Source of the DNA: Inia geoffrensis
Lineage: Eukaryota; Chordata; Mammalia; Artiodactyla; Iniidae
Length of the DNA stretch: 64,000 nucleotides
Assembly: GCA_036417435.1 (NCBI GenBank)
Contig: CM070910.1
Span: forward strand, 67,674,784 to 67,738,783
Reading direction: 5' to 3'
Part shown: positions 48,501 to 63,500 of the stretch, in pieces
Position numbering within the stretch: the first letter of the stretch is position 1
Layout of the letters: every line of letters begins with the position of its first letter
Position numbers and translations under genes: made by a program
Notes under the pieces: generated by a model
Told to the model about the DNA's origin: nothing
The model's input: the letters and a program-made list of their open reading frames with translations, nothing else
Databases searched by the model: none

Positions 48501-51500
48501 TGTGGAAGTTATTACGCTAGTTTTATGGATGAGAAAAGTTGAAACTGAAGTTTATTCTCCCGTTCTGCTTCTAGAGTCTACTCTGTTAAACACGAGAGTG
48601 GTGATATGAATGACTTAAAGTGACAAAAAAGCATCACAACCAGGATCCTGTCCTGGTTTTGCAGGTGGAGGGTATCTGTTCTCTCAGGGGTCGTGTGGGT
48701 CACCCTCAGACTGTTGGTAAAGGAAAGGGTGAGGGTGATATCTTCTGTTCAGAAGGTGGTATGAGGGTCCCCCAAGCCCCACGGCTTCCAGGCTCATGAA
48801 GCCTCTCAGTGGAGAAGTCTGCATTGTGTATGGGACTCGGGTGTGTTCAAGTTAGGGAAAGGGTAGTGTGGTGTAGGTCAGGATGATGAGCAGATATGGG
48901 TTGATGGGGAGTGAAAGCAATTAAGATTCTTGATAACTTGGTGGCTGCCTGAAATGTGAAATTGACATTTAGGGCCTGATTTTCCTCAGTAGCATAAGAA
49001 GAAAGATGATCACTGTGCGTTGGGAAATGTACTGAAGGGAAGAAATAACATACACCACAGTTTCAAAGTATGAAAACAGGCACTGTGGCACGTGGAAATA
49101 GCTCAGAAAGATCTGATTTCAAGATTGTATGTGTTAACTTGCCTGTCAAGTTAGCTTAAGGTTTTTTTAGACAGAGATTGCCGGCTTTTACTGAAGGGAA
49201 AGCTAGCTTTTGGTTCTGCCTGCCTTGCTGCAGAGGGAGGTGGGATCCTGGAACCATGGTCCTGCTCAGCTGGGATGGTGCTAAGCAGCACATGCAACCC
49301 CTGGGGCCTTTGCTGAGCTGCTCCTGCGTCCAGGCGTTGCTCCTGGTCCTGTTGTGCTAGGCTGGGTAGGCAGAGGATGGAGTTGATCTGTCCAGTAAAA
49401 GAAAATCGTTGGTGAACTTTTGTGAGCGGGTGTTATCTGACCTAGGGGGAGGGTAGGATGAATCCAGACTGAGGGCAAAGGCCCTGAGACTGGAGGACTA
49501 AACAGTTCTTTGTCATACAAGAGGTAAATATTTACCTGTTTGCAATTTCACTCCCTTTGAGCCACATCAAAGTTTTCTCCTTCTACTTCAGACAGCTCTC
49601 CCCCATGGGAAGATAGCGTTTATTTTCTCCAAACCACCAGTCAAGTAGCTGAAGGGAAAGTAAAGGGAAGGGCCTTTGCTTAGGGGAAAGTGTTGGGGTT
49701 TGGAGGTCATCTACGGGGGGCTGAATCCTTCTTGCACCACGGACTCTATAAGACCTTGAAGTTCTCTACCATGATTATAAAGAAAGGGGTGGTAGTATGA
49801 GCTCAGGGAGTGTGGTGGAGATAATGAGGTGACATGTGGAAGGAGCCGGACAAATAGGTGTTCAGTGAATTATAGACAGTAGTAGTAGAGGTGATAAAAG
49901 AAGCATTGGGTACTTGCCACGTTCACAGCCAGCATCCATTCAAAGGATTTGTTTTCTAGCTTTCCTCATAGGTATTAAATTCACATTAGAATTTGTGTGT
50001 TCTTTGTAGCTGTCTCCTGCCTTAAGAAACCGTTTTACAGAAATATGGTGCCCTCAAAGCACAAGCCGTGAAGACTTAACTCAGATTATCAGCCATAATC
50101 TTCACCCAGGATTGTCTCTGGGCAGAACAGATCATAAAGGTGAGAGTGTTCGGGTGGTGGCGGTGGGGTGTGTGTGTGTGTTGGAGGGAGGGGAATAGCA
50201 TGTTTAGCGGTAGGTGTGTATGGCCTATTCTATGGAGAAGTGATAACAAATAGAGAGATCTAAGGAAGATGTGATACTAGCCTGTTGCCCTCTACCAAAG
50301 TATCCCTTCTTCACCTTGCTTCCATCACCAGGTTACTAGTTTTAGCTTTCTGATTGTTTCACCTGTCGGCCATCTTTATATATAAGGCATATTTGTTGGC
50401 TAAAGATAAGGAAATGTGGTTTAAATTTTAATCATTACCACTGTTAGAAAATGTTCATAGAATTTTAAATGGCATTTCTTTAGTAGTTGTCAACTAATTT
50501 ATTATTTCACTTTATTTTATTTAAAATTTTCCTTTTATTATGAAAATTTCAAACACAAGGAAAATAGAGTAGTATTTTAAAAACTCCCATAGACTTGTAA
50601 CCTAAATTTAATAATTCTTAAAATATCCAGTAAGAGCCAAAACATTTATTATGCTTTTTTTTCAAATTGAGCCTAGATTGCCCTGAGTAATCCCATATTC
50701 TCGGCATTGAATGGGCCAAATTTAGGACCTAGATCTGGTTCTAAGCCTTAATACAAACCCTAATACAAGTAGTTTTTTGGATCATTTTGCCTCTCTGTCT
50801 TAAAGAATATAAAAGGATGTCTGCTTCTTTGAGATTGAGGTTCATGGATATGTTCAGCTTTTTAAAGGCACGCTAAAGCACAGCTTCAAAAATAGGTAGG
50901 ATGGCTGTGGAGAGTAGGTGCATGGGTCCCAGCCTCATCTGTGGTATATTAGGAAAGATCGGCTCTTTAGTCACCTGAGCACAGACTTCCTTTTAAGAAG
51001 GGCTGTTACTGAACCTCAGTATTCACGGGTGTACACAGTGCTGTCTGAACAGCTGGAGTTCCCCTGACTCCACCAATATCACAGCTACTCAGTGGTGCAG
51101 AATTGACTAAGCCTGCGATGCCCAAACTCACCTGGACAACTTGTTTAAATACAGCTTGCAGGGCCCTGCACCCAGGGCTTCTGATTCAGTCGGTCTGGTG
51201 TAGGGCATGAGAATTTGCCATCCTAACAAGTTCCCAGGTGGTCCAATAATATTGGTCTATAGCCCACAATCAGAACTTGTGTGTTACCTTGGTTGTGTGC
51301 ATTGGTGCATTTATAGTGAAAATTCAAGTAAAAAGAGGAGGAGAAGACAGAAATTGTTAAGCTGGCATGGTTTGTCTTTCGGCTCTGGGTTGGGACTGGG
51401 TCCCCCAAGGAAGTAACCTCTGAATCTCCTATGGGCTACTTACTCTTCTGAGCTACTTGGATTGGGATAAGAATGGCGGAGGATGCAACTGCTATTAAGC

Positions 51501-54500
51501 TGCCACGTTTGCTGCATCATCACTGCTTTTCATGTTTAACTGAGCAAACTGTTCCTCCACAGGGCATAAGCATTGGGACCCCTAGGACTTACTCTGAGCC
51601 TTACGGCTTGTCCTTAAGGAGCTTGTTTACTCCATGCTTTCCAGGCTGCATGGCAGCAGACTTCCCTGGGGAGGCATTAGAGACCCTGAGGGAACATGGA
51701 GCATGAGGGAGAAGTGGCTTAATAATTTATATCAGTTTTTTTATTTGGAAATGGATCAGAGTGGCACAGCATAAAAACATTTTTTAAATTGTGTAATATA
51801 AAACAGGAAATTAGGGAATTCCCTGGCAGTCCAGTGGTTAGGACTCCGTGCTACCACTGTTGGGGGGCACAGGTTCGATCCCTGGTTAGGGAACTAAGAT
51901 CCCACAAGCCGCTCACCACCAAAAAAAAAGGAAACTAGACATAGCTTTTCCCCAGGTTTTCTTTAAGGATATATATGATTCATTGAATTTAATATTTCAA
52001 CTATTATGGATTCTAAATTGAATTCTGAGCCTATTTAGGGTATTTTAGATATATTTACTGCATCGTCTTAATGAAAATATAAATACCACTGTGGGTACCA
52101 CTTACAAATCTCTATAGTAGTATTATGCATACATGGATAATATAACAAAAAAAGATTCTGTAATGAAATCTTCTATATTTGATGTATTGATGAAATTGAT
52201 GTATTTTTAAAAAATTGATCCCTGAAGGGCATGTGGGCTGCTTTTTTCCATTCTCAAACTCTCATTGACCAGTATTTCTCAAAGCATTCTCTTTTCATTA
52301 AAATGACATATTGTTCAGAGCTTTTCTTTGAGTTGTATTTCTAGAAGTAGAAACAAGGAACTTCCGAGCTCCCATTAGTTGTGGCCAGATTGCTCTCCAG
52401 AAAGTTGGCCCCATTCACAGTGCTGCCAGCAGCTTAATTAGTTCCCCGACCAGGGATTGAACCCGGGCCCCAATACTGAGAGCGTCGAGTCCCAACCACT
52501 GGACTGCCAGGGAATTCACGTCGTTTTTTTCTTTTTAAATACAGTGAAATCTATTATTTTATCCTTGTTAATTTAATGGATATTCTAAAATTTCATTTTC
52601 TTTTATTACTAGTGAATGGAGCATTCTCTGTAGTTTATTTAAAAATAACTATTATTTTACACATTGCTGTTTGTATATTTTTGGGTAATATTCCTTAATA
52701 TATTTATCACGTAGGTTTCTCCTGTTATCTTCAGTATTTGTTGTTAAAAACATATATGGGGCTTCCCTGGTGGCACAGTGGTTGAGAGTCCGCCTGTTGA
52801 TGCAGGGGACACAGGTTCGTGCCCCGGTCCGGGAAGATCCCACGTGCCACGGAGCGGCTGGGCCCGTGAGCCATGGCCGCTGAGCCTGCACGTCTGGAGC
52901 CTGTGCTGTGCAACGGGAGGCCACAACAGTGAGAGGCCCGCATACTGCAAAAAAAAAAAAAAAAAACATATATGAACCTATCCCATCCACTTTATCTCTG
53001 ATGATCTTCTATTTATTTAATAGTTATGATTTAATTTCTCTTTATTAATGGATAAATTATTTCATTTTCCTTAAGCCCTTGATTTACCTCAAATTTTTTC
53101 CACTCTGAAATGTGGATCCAGGTACTCATGTTTAACATCTAGCTTTTGAAACAGTATTTAATTTCTTTCCTCTTGTTAACTGGACTTTCCCCCATGAGTT
53201 GTCATTTTATGTTCTTTCTTAAGATTTGTGTTTTTTTCTGTAATTAGTATTTTTCTTCTAACCAGTTTGCAGTGTAGCTTGAAAGCTGTTACTGTATAGT
53301 CTACTTTTTATTACGGCAGTGTTGATTCCCCCTTATCATATTTTCTTTTTAAAAAACATTCCTTGGTATTCATACTTTTTAGATAAATATTTACTGTTGA
53401 CTTCAGAAGTTATATGAAGTACTCTACTAAATTTGATTGTCATTGCTTTGAATGTCTGTGTATGACTTAAGTATTTTGTTTCCAGACAAATATTTTACAA
53501 TATGAAGTTGTGAAAATTAGACTAGTCATTAACTTGAATCACAAAACATAATTTGTGAATCCTCTAATTTGCTAAATTGTGATTGATGAACAGATGGACC
53601 AAACGAACGAAAAACCTAGACTAAATGCCACTGAAATCATGATAATCCCCATTCCACTGAATCAGTTAAAAATATAAATAAATCTGTATGTTTTCTAAAA
53701 TCATTGTGTCTTGTCTTCAAAATTGTATCTGAACACGAACCAAATGAATACTTTATTTCTTTGAGCTGTTTCCAGGGCACTTTCTTAGACTTTAATTCTC
53801 AAAGTTTTCTTTCTGGTGTTTTTTTGTTTGTTTGTTTTGGTAGGGGTAGAATGCTGTTCTTGATCCCTATGGGAATGTGATTAAAGCCGTGGACCCCATT
53901 TGCTTAGAAAAAATATTAATGTACATTCACAAAAATTTGCATATAATCTCATGAAACATAGATCCCTTTTAAACCATCGATGGGCCCCAGGTTGCAAATC
54001 CCTGTCCGGAGTCTTCCCAAACAGCAAATACCTTTGCTTTCTTGTGTCTTAGGGGCTGACATAGCTGAGGTGATGCTGGATTTCATTGACTGGCTGACCC
54101 ACCAGGAGTTTGGCCGAAGGTGTGTGGTCAGTATCAGAGATATCCTGTCCTGGGTTAACTTCATGAACACAATGGGGGAGGAAGCTGCTTTGAAAAGGCC
54201 GGAGACCATCTCCACAGTGACGTCTTTTGTCCACGCCGCCTGCCTGGTGTACATAGATGGAATAGGTTCAGGTATGTTGTCTGTTAGCTGGTGAGAACAA
54301 GGGGTGAGGGTAGAGGGGACTGTGAGGTGGAGCAAGCCCAGACATCTGAGCCAGATGCCTTTAACATTTCCAAGACTCACAGTGGCTGTCTTGTTCTTTT
54401 ACTCTTTTTGAGAGGCGATTGGTGTAAAAGATACGTGAAAACTTTTCATTGCTTATAGACCAGGGATTTAGTAAATGTGAAGCAGCGCTTATGACAGAAA

Positions 54501-57500
54501 GAAGGCTGCTGGGAACGCTCGTGCTCCTGAAGAGCGTCACGTGGCATCTCTGAACGCAGTTATTCAGAGTTCATGGGCCTGAATCCTGTGGTTGGTTTTA
54601 AGCTTACTACAATTTTATTAAATTTAATGTTTAAGTTTTTTTCAGCCATGAAAATTAGAAATACAAGCCCACATGACTAAAAGTACCATATTAGTTACTC
54701 TTTTTTCCAGGCTGATTTCTCACGGAGTGACTGGAGCGCTTTAGTGAATAAGCTGCTGCTGAATTGATGAGGTGACAGTTGTGGGGAGAGGGGAGTCACA
54801 CTCCTCCTTAGGGCTGCTTATACCAGCAGTCGTATGTTGGCTGTGATCCAGGGCCCGTCCTAGAGTTCCTGCTGAGTGGTTGTGAAGCTGGGTGCCCTGC
54901 TGTTGTTTGATAGACCGATCCTCTTCCTTTAGGGGTAACTTCATCTGGGTTTGGTACGGCTCTCTTGGCTCGCAAAGAATGTCTGAAATTCCTAATCAAG
55001 AAACTTTCCAAGGTCGTCCGACTTACAGAAAGTCAGAAAAACGAATTGAAGATTTATGACAGACTCAAAGCCAAAGAATTCACTGGGATAGATAATCTTT
55101 GGGGAATTCATCCATTTTTTATACCAAGGGGTAAGAATAATTTTAAATAAATAAGATTCTCTTCTTGTGGTTTACAAATACTTTTATTGTGACTTTTAAA
55201 TTTAGTATATCCTGATTACTTTTGAACTAGTTATCTGAGTTAGAATCTGACTTGGCGTAATCATAATTGTGTGAGTGGTTAAAAATATATAACAGGCATC
55301 TAAAAATAGGAGAAAATACAGTCTTTAATACATGAGTAAATTGTCCCATAAAAATGCATTTATATGTTTATTATTTGGTGCTCAAAACAAGACCTTTCCT
55401 ATAGTGGTAATTCAGCCCATAATGTTTCAATTATAGAACTTTATCACCTTTTACAAAAACAGTTTTGTGAACCCTTGAGGGCAGGTGTCACTCATCTTTC
55501 TGTCCCTGGCATCTGCCACGTAGCCTAGCAGTCATAGGCATTCAGAGAATGTCTGCTGAGTGAGTGAATGGATGAATAAATGAGTGATTAAATAGGAAAT
55601 GCAGGTGGATTTCAGTTCTAATCCTTGCTCTTATTAGGTTGCCTCTGTCAAATATTTAAATGAGGTAGTTATATTAGATATCTTTCCAGGGCACTCTGGA
55701 TTTTTCGGATTGTTGCTTCTCTAGCAGAGTCATCTATTTCTTGTCCCTTCTTTCCTCTCTGTGTCAAGAATTGTTGAGTACCTGGAATGTGTAGAGGTGC
55801 AGTGGCAGTTAGCGGGGGTTCCGTGGTGAACTAAACCAGCCCAGCTTCCGGGCTTAATGGAACATTGCCCCTTTCCCTCTCCCTCTTCAGCAGTACTGTC
55901 TTCATCCCTGATGGGGCCCCCCGTGATCTAACCATTAGATCCCTTCCCTAAGCCATTATGGTAGTGTTCAGTTCTCTCGTGTAGGAGCTGTGTGCTTGTG
56001 GCCTGGGACTGGGGTGGTCCTCGCTTCTGCCTCCGTAGCTGAGGTAATAAATGTTTTCCTAGCCCCACTGCCTCCAAAGTGATGTACCAACAGCTTCTGC
56101 CAGGAGACGTAGTGGCGTAAATATTAAGCCCTCTAAGACTGTTATTAGTCCTGCACTTCAGCTATATTATGGGTTAAGGATGCATCCTGAATTGTCTTGG
56201 TGGCCTTAAAACCTTGGGTGAAATTGTTTATATGGGCTTATATACCAAGCTTCCACTTGACTTTTAGGAACATACAAGTATAAGGTAAATTGTACAAGTA
56301 CATGTAGTAGTAATTCCAGGTGTAGGTTGTGAAAGGAAAGATGTATGCTTGCAGTTTCGACCTATATGAGTATGTATAGATGTAGGTGTAGGAAGTGCCG
56401 AGATCTGTGTAGTAGGCACAGTTGAAGAAAGTATGCTGCTGGCTCTTCCTGGAAAGCAGTTCATGGACCCAAAAGTGAGGAAATATCAAAATAGGGCTAA
56501 GCGTTTTCACCACAGATGGTACTTCACTGACTGACCATCTACTTGGTGGATTCTTTTAATCTCCAGTTGATATATATGTATGATTTGGTGATGTCCAGCT
56601 TATATGTGGCTTTTCTTTTCTTCACTTCAGGACCTGTCTTGCACAGGAATAATAGCGCCGACTATGCACTCAGCGCGGGCACCACAGCTATGAATGCCCA
56701 GAGGCTCTTAAGAGCTACAAAACTGAACAAACCTATCCTCTTGGAGGGCTCCCCTGGTGTGGGCAAGACGAGCTTGGTGGGAGCCTTAGCCAAGGCTTCA
56801 GGCAACACTCTTGTCCGAATCAACTTGTCAGAGCAGACGGTAAGCTTAAGTCATGCTACAGCTGATGGGGGTTGGTGTAGGGAGTAATGTTTTTATCTAT
56901 TTATAGAGTTTTCTAGTCAGAAATAATCACGATGTCAGAACCCCAAATATTTCGTGGTGATAAAGACCATAGCAACATGACCCACAAACCTAATTCTCCT
57001 TTTGTGTTCATTAATAGATGACACCTGTAGTATTATCCTCTCTGGATGCTTTATTGTAATTCTCTCTCTCTTTTTTTTTTTTTTTTTTTTTGGCGGTACG
57101 CGGGCCTCTCACTGCTGTGGCCCTCCTGTTGCGGAGCGCAGGCTCAGCGGCCATGGCTCACGGGCCCAGCTGCTCCGCGACATGCGGGATCTTCCCCGAC
57201 CAGGGCAGGAACCCGTGTCCCCTGCATCGGCAGGTGGACTCTCAACCACCGCGCCACCAGGGAAGCCCTGTAATTCTCTTTTGAGAGAGAATCACGCATT
57301 TTAGTTTTTATTGTAATACAGCTTCTCTATTTTTGTCCTTTCTAAAAATATTAATTACAGATAAAATGACCCTTTAAACTATCTTATGAAAATATGGGAC
57401 AGAGATGACAAATTAAATAATCTCCTGGGATGGGGTCTGGGAGGAGGGCCTGGGCATTGTTCTTGGTGTGTGTGGTTTTTGTTTTTTAAGGTCACCAATT

Positions 57501-60500
57501 TATTTCCAGGTACATCCAATGTTGAGAACTATTGATCTAGAGCTCCAGTTGATAGATGCTTAGACTATTGTGATGATAAGGTGCTTGGGGCATGTCTGGG
57601 CTCCTGGTAGAGTTCTAGGATTGATTAGTTCTGTCTTGGGGGTAAGACTAAAAAGTGGTACAAGGCCTAAGTACTACCATTTTACGTTTGGGGTCTTGGG
57701 ATCTAGTTAATTTTCTGTGTAATGTTGGCTTTTCCCCATTTCTTCCTCCTCTCAAAGGACATCACAGACCTGTTTGGAGCAGATCTGCCTGTTGAAGGTG
57801 GCAAGGGAGGAGAGTTTGCCTGGCGCGATGGCCCCTTGCTAGCAGCCTTGAAGGCAGGCCATTGGGTTGTGTTGGATGAGGTGAGAGGACGGCCCATCGT
57901 GCCAACGTGGGACTACAAGTGTGAGAAATAGGGGTGGGGGCAGAACTTTTCGAGGCTTGAGGGCATTTTGCAATGGATCATGCTCTTGGCTAGTAAAGGC
58001 AAATTCTCTGATGAAAAGAATCCTCCGTGGTCTCTTTTATGAATAAGAAAAGTCACTTGTCAGAAAGCATATACAGAACTCCCCCCATGTATAGGGTTGG
58101 CCAGAAAGTTCGTTTGGGTTTTCCCGTAGCATCTTACACAAAACCGAATGAACTTTTTGGCCAACCCAATATAACCTACAAACTCTCCTACTTTCGTGAG
58201 CCTAGCCTCCAGAAAAAGTGCCTCTTCACTAGTTTTATGCTCTAATCGCTGGCAGGCTTGCTGTGTTTGTATTTATTTTCAGAGATAAACATAGTTTACA
58301 AATAGTGCCAACCACCTCATTTCAGCAGAGAGGCTGGGGAAAGTTATAGTAGGAAGAGACATAGAAAAATGGTGAGAAAATGGTCAGTGTTATATGTGCA
58401 CATGGGATAAATTAAGGACCAGAAGAACAGAGCACATCATGAGACATGTGATAAGTGCCGAATCTCTGTGACTGACAGGCAGCTAGAGAGATATAGAGAA
58501 GTGATGCACAAAATTAAAAAATTGAAGGTTGTGGCCAAAGGATTTGAGTTAGTTCGGGATGTGCAGTGTCAGTTCCAGAAAAGGCGAGCAAGTAGTTGTG
58601 TAGCTTAAATGATATAAGTGATGAAAGTGCCACAGATGACTTTTGACACAGGCCCCAGCGGGTTCCCTAGATTCAGACCCCCCTTGTGTCTGCAGTAAGG
58701 GGGATGGATTCCTTTTCTGCTGAGCTAATTACCAGATATTAAAGAGAGGGAGGGTTTTGGTTTTTGTTTTATTCCCCCCAGATTTTTTTGAAAAAGATAT
58801 GTGATAGAATAATCATCAGCCAGGAAGAAAAGAGTGCTTTGTTTCAAAGCTAGAAGACTACTGACCATAGTCATATTTTGTGGAAATGCACATAGGGACT
58901 GCAAGGCATTCTGGCCTTGCAGTCACACATAAGAGCAGCTTTTAGAACTTGACCCATATGTGGGTATACAGCAGAGTTTGTGTTTTGAGTGCTTATGTAA
59001 GCATGACACTGAAATTCTAATACAATCTGATTTTTGGCCCATTTGCGTTTTACTGATTCACATTTCACAGTTGAATTTTTCCATGTTACCTAAAAACCAC
59101 CCATACCACATCCCTGAGCTCTGAACTCAGCATCTGAGGACCTCCTTTCAGCTCTTTTCATTTCTGGTGCTCACACACACAAATCCTCGTGTTTGTTCTT
59201 GTTGTTCACAAAACTGTTGGCATAGTTAGATCTACTTTATGTAGTTTATCATGACATTAAAGCCCATTTGGAGAGTTTATTCAGTATTTGAGCTGGGAAG
59301 GATGTTTATTTAAGTATGTAAAGAGCTATCTTACTTCATCTTAAAAAAATCCCAGAGCGAAAATGAGATATCTTTGTATTGGAAAATTTCTTTTGTAAGC
59401 TATGATTTATAAAATAGGCCAATATAGGAGCAGATAATGGATAGTTTTATTTTTGAGACTAACTGCTTTAAAAATTTTTAACCTACATACTCAGTTTACT
59501 TAAAATTATTATTACTTATTATTTACTCATTATTATTGCTATTTTATACACCCCAAAGTTCTCTAACATATATATGAAATAATAGGATGAATACACATCA
59601 GTTCAGCTTGAGAAGCAGAGTGTTACCAATGTTGTTTGAACTCCTTCCCCTTGAGGATAAGACTAGTTTTTGTGCATATTATTCTTTTGCTTTTTATAAC
59701 AGCTATACAGCATATAAAATAAGCATATGCTCTTTCTTCTCCAAATAGCTTAACCTGGCTTCGCAGTCAGTCTTGGAAGGACTCAATGCTTGTTTTGACC
59801 ACCGAGGAGAAATCTATATTCCTGAGTTAGGAATGAGCTTTCAAGTGCTGCATGAGAAGACGAAGATTTTTGGTTGTCAAAATCCTTTTAGACAAGGAGG
59901 CGGAAGGAAGGGCTTGCCCAGGTCTTTCCTAAATAGGTTTACTCAGGTGAGATTTGCTGTTGCCCCAGAAACCAAAGGTGGTGTCAGGGGCAATAATACT
60001 GCTGACACACAGCTGTGAGGGTGCCCACTATGAGAATGAGACAGGCTCAGTATAATGATCTGCTTCTCGATTGCATACCTTTATATGTTGGGTATCAATG
60101 TGACTGATTCCCATAATCACTTCTCTCCTGCTGCGAATCCTTTGTCTTAGATCTCAGAAGACCTGGTACGTTATCAGTTGGAGGAAAGTAAGATGACCAC
60201 CGTCTTGAGGATTCTGTTACTGTGCTCAGAGATTAAGGCCAATCTTTGACCTTTTCAGGTGTATTTGTGATCTGTTAGAACATTAAAAGATTATTTTATA
60301 ATGAAAATGCATTTAAATCTAAGTAAAATAAAGTATAAAAAACTACCATGAAGAAAAAAAAATCCAGTATTCTTCATACCAAAGTCAACCACTATTAATA
60401 GTTGGTATCTTTCCTTATTACCTTAATTCTCATTTGCAGCAGAAGGGGTGTGTGTGTGTGTGTATACATGTAAGCTTACATGTTTTAACATCTTTTCTCA

Positions 60501-63500
60501 AAGTTTGGCTAATGTAGTGGCTTGGAAATGCTTCTAGATGTTAGCTTTCTTTATGCCCCATCCCTTGATAATTAAGAATTTACTGAGTATCTTTTAAGAA
60601 ATTTATTATGAAAAATTTCAAACATATTGAAAAGTTGATCAGATTTCAAAATGAATGCTCATATACCTACCATCTGGATTTTTTAGAGCATTTTACATAA
60701 TATATAGGAAGTTAAAATTACAAATATACTTTAAAAAATTACTTGCACGTCTTTAATTCACTAGAATGAAGCTAACAAGAAAACCCTCTTTTGCTCTATA
60801 TTTCAAAGATTTTATATGATTCTGTATCCTAAAAATGCAAGAAAAGAAATTTCTATAACTGAAATATATATATCACTGAGGTATTACTACTTTGGTGTTA
60901 AATAAAAATTTTACGTAAGTCACTGTAGTCATTTCTGGTGTTTGGTAAAGAGAAACGATGTCATTTTTCATGTTATTTTTGGATTTTCTAGGTCTTTGTG
61001 GATCCCCTTACAGTAATAGACATGGAGTTCATTGCCAGTACTCTGTTTCCAGCCATTGACAAAAGTATTGTTAAAAAAATGGTTGCTTTCAACAACCAAG
61101 TACGTACCTATGCGTATTATTTGTTCTTTGTTTTTCTGATTTTCTCATTTTCTCAACATGGAACACTAAATTACCAGTCTCCGTAACTAAGATAAGTCAC
61201 ATAGACTTCTAAAAGTTTCTAGTGGAAGGCAAGCTACTCATTTGAGGGTTACAGTAATTCAGTTCTGTTGCATGTATCATTGTCAATGCTTACAGGGTAT
61301 TCCTGGCATTGAGAAGTCTGGGTTGGGAGAAGGAGACATCTGAAACAAGCCTGTTAGTCTCTGTTTTGGATTACGTATGCATTCACGGTACACTGATAGT
61401 ACTTAATGCAGTGCCTAGCAGTGGGACATGCTTTCCCAGTAAGGGTATTTTCTTTTTAGATTGATCACGAAGTGACTGTCGAGAAGAAATGGGGGCAAAT
61501 AGGAGGACCCTGGGAATTCAACCTCCGGGACCTTTTCCGCTGGTGTCAGTTGATGCTAGTTGACCAGTCCCCTGGGTGTTACGATCCTGGTCAGCATGTG
61601 TTTTTGGTCTATGGTGAGAGAATGAGAACTAAGGAAGATAAAGAAAAGGTGAGTTTCATATTTGCTCTTTGCATTTCTTTCCATCTGTAAGTTGATTTCT
61701 TCCCAAGGGACAGAAGGTGTATACTCATTAACAATACCAAACCCAGTAAAGCTGCTTGGAAATTTAGAATTTACGGGAAGAAACTAAACATTCACGTGTC
61801 TCAGAGTCTCATAGTGTAGTTTGCTTTGGAGGACACAGTTTGCTTATCCATCTAAATCCCCATGATTGCAGACTTCCTTTAACAGTATTGCCCTCCATTA
61901 ATAAAGGCTTGGTCTTTATCACCTTTCCAGGCACAAAAGTGAGAAGCAGGAGGAGACAGGTGATAACCGGTAGAAGAGGAGGGCTTTCTACTTTTAAATA
62001 AATGTCACATTGCAAAGTATTTTATCTAGAAAAGATAAATAGATGAAAAGAGAGAGGAAATTCTGTATCTAAATGGAAGTAAAAATATCCCTTTGTAAGT
62101 AGAAAACAACACCAGAATTTCCAATTTAGTAAACCAATAATGTGTGCGTTGCTTTGTGGTGTTTCAAGTCCAGTTCATGGAAAATTCACAACAGTTGCAG
62201 GTGGGAGGTGCTGTCATGACCTCTTACAGATGAGGATCCAAGGCTCAGAGTCATGGGATCTCAGTGCAACAAGTGGCAGAGCCAGCTCTCCAGCACAGAC
62301 CTTTCCACTTTGCCTGCTATTCCTTCTACTGTATCACAGTTGTTTACAAACAAAGTAACTTATAGATTCATGTGAGTTAGAAACAGTAACCTCCTTACTG
62401 ACCTGAAGATGTGGCTGCCCGTGGCACAAGTGACTTTCACACACTTTTATTCTGCTACTAGGAGCACAGATCCCCTTTATGTGGCATCCAGAGCCTAGCC
62501 CAGTGTTAACAACTCATTTATTACATGCAAATGGCTTTCAGTATATTAGGACAGATGTTCAGTTAGTTTTTTCTTTTTTTTTTTCACAAATTTTAATTCA
62601 CATATCATCAGCTAGTATTTTAATTTCTTCATCCACTTACTGGTTACAGTATATTAACTGTGGCAGGACTGGCCAGTGTTGGGTAATTGATGTTGGTCAG
62701 ATGATGAGTCACTGTAGGGTGTGGAAGGTTTCCATCACTCCTCCAATTCATTTGCTGTAGTTGACCAAATGTTTTCTGAGGGGGGGGGAAAGCTAAGTAA
62801 AGTAATAATAGAAGAAGAGAGGCTATAAAAGTATTTGTAATTTTAACTCTGGTATAATATCAGGGAGAGGAGATGATATGCTGTAGAGTGGGATATAAGG
62901 TCAGAAATCGCCTGGGCCAAGGAGTAGTAGGTGGTGGGAGCATTTTCTTCTGTGCTGCTTTTAGGCTTTTACTCAGTGTTTGATACTCACTATGATTTTA
63001 TTTTTTTTGTTTTTATTTTCTGACTTCAGTCCATTATACATGGATTAGTATGAAGATTGCTGCTTTGTTAGAAACGCACAACCTGTAAATATTTTGGGTA
63101 GCTGGGATCTTTGTGGCTGCTATGGGCTAAATTAGTGATTTTTACACACCCTTATCTTTTCCCCTCCCCAGCTCCTCTTAGATTTAAAAAAAAAAAGTGC
63201 AAAAATGAAGTACAGTTAACAGGAAGTTTTTAACAGTATTGCTGCTAAGGAAGGGATAAGTGACTGTAAATAATCAGTCAGAGAAATTACTTTGCCTATC
63301 CCTCTCTGCATAAATATTTAGAAGGATAACAGTGATTTTGGAGCCAGACAGGCTTAGATTTGAAATCAGTTACCAACCGTGGGCAAATCATGTAACTCTC
63401 ATGAATTCCCTAATCCATATCTATAAAATGGAAATGGAAATACCTATTTTGCAAGGGTATTAGGATCAGAAATAATCTATTAAAGCACCTAATATAATGT

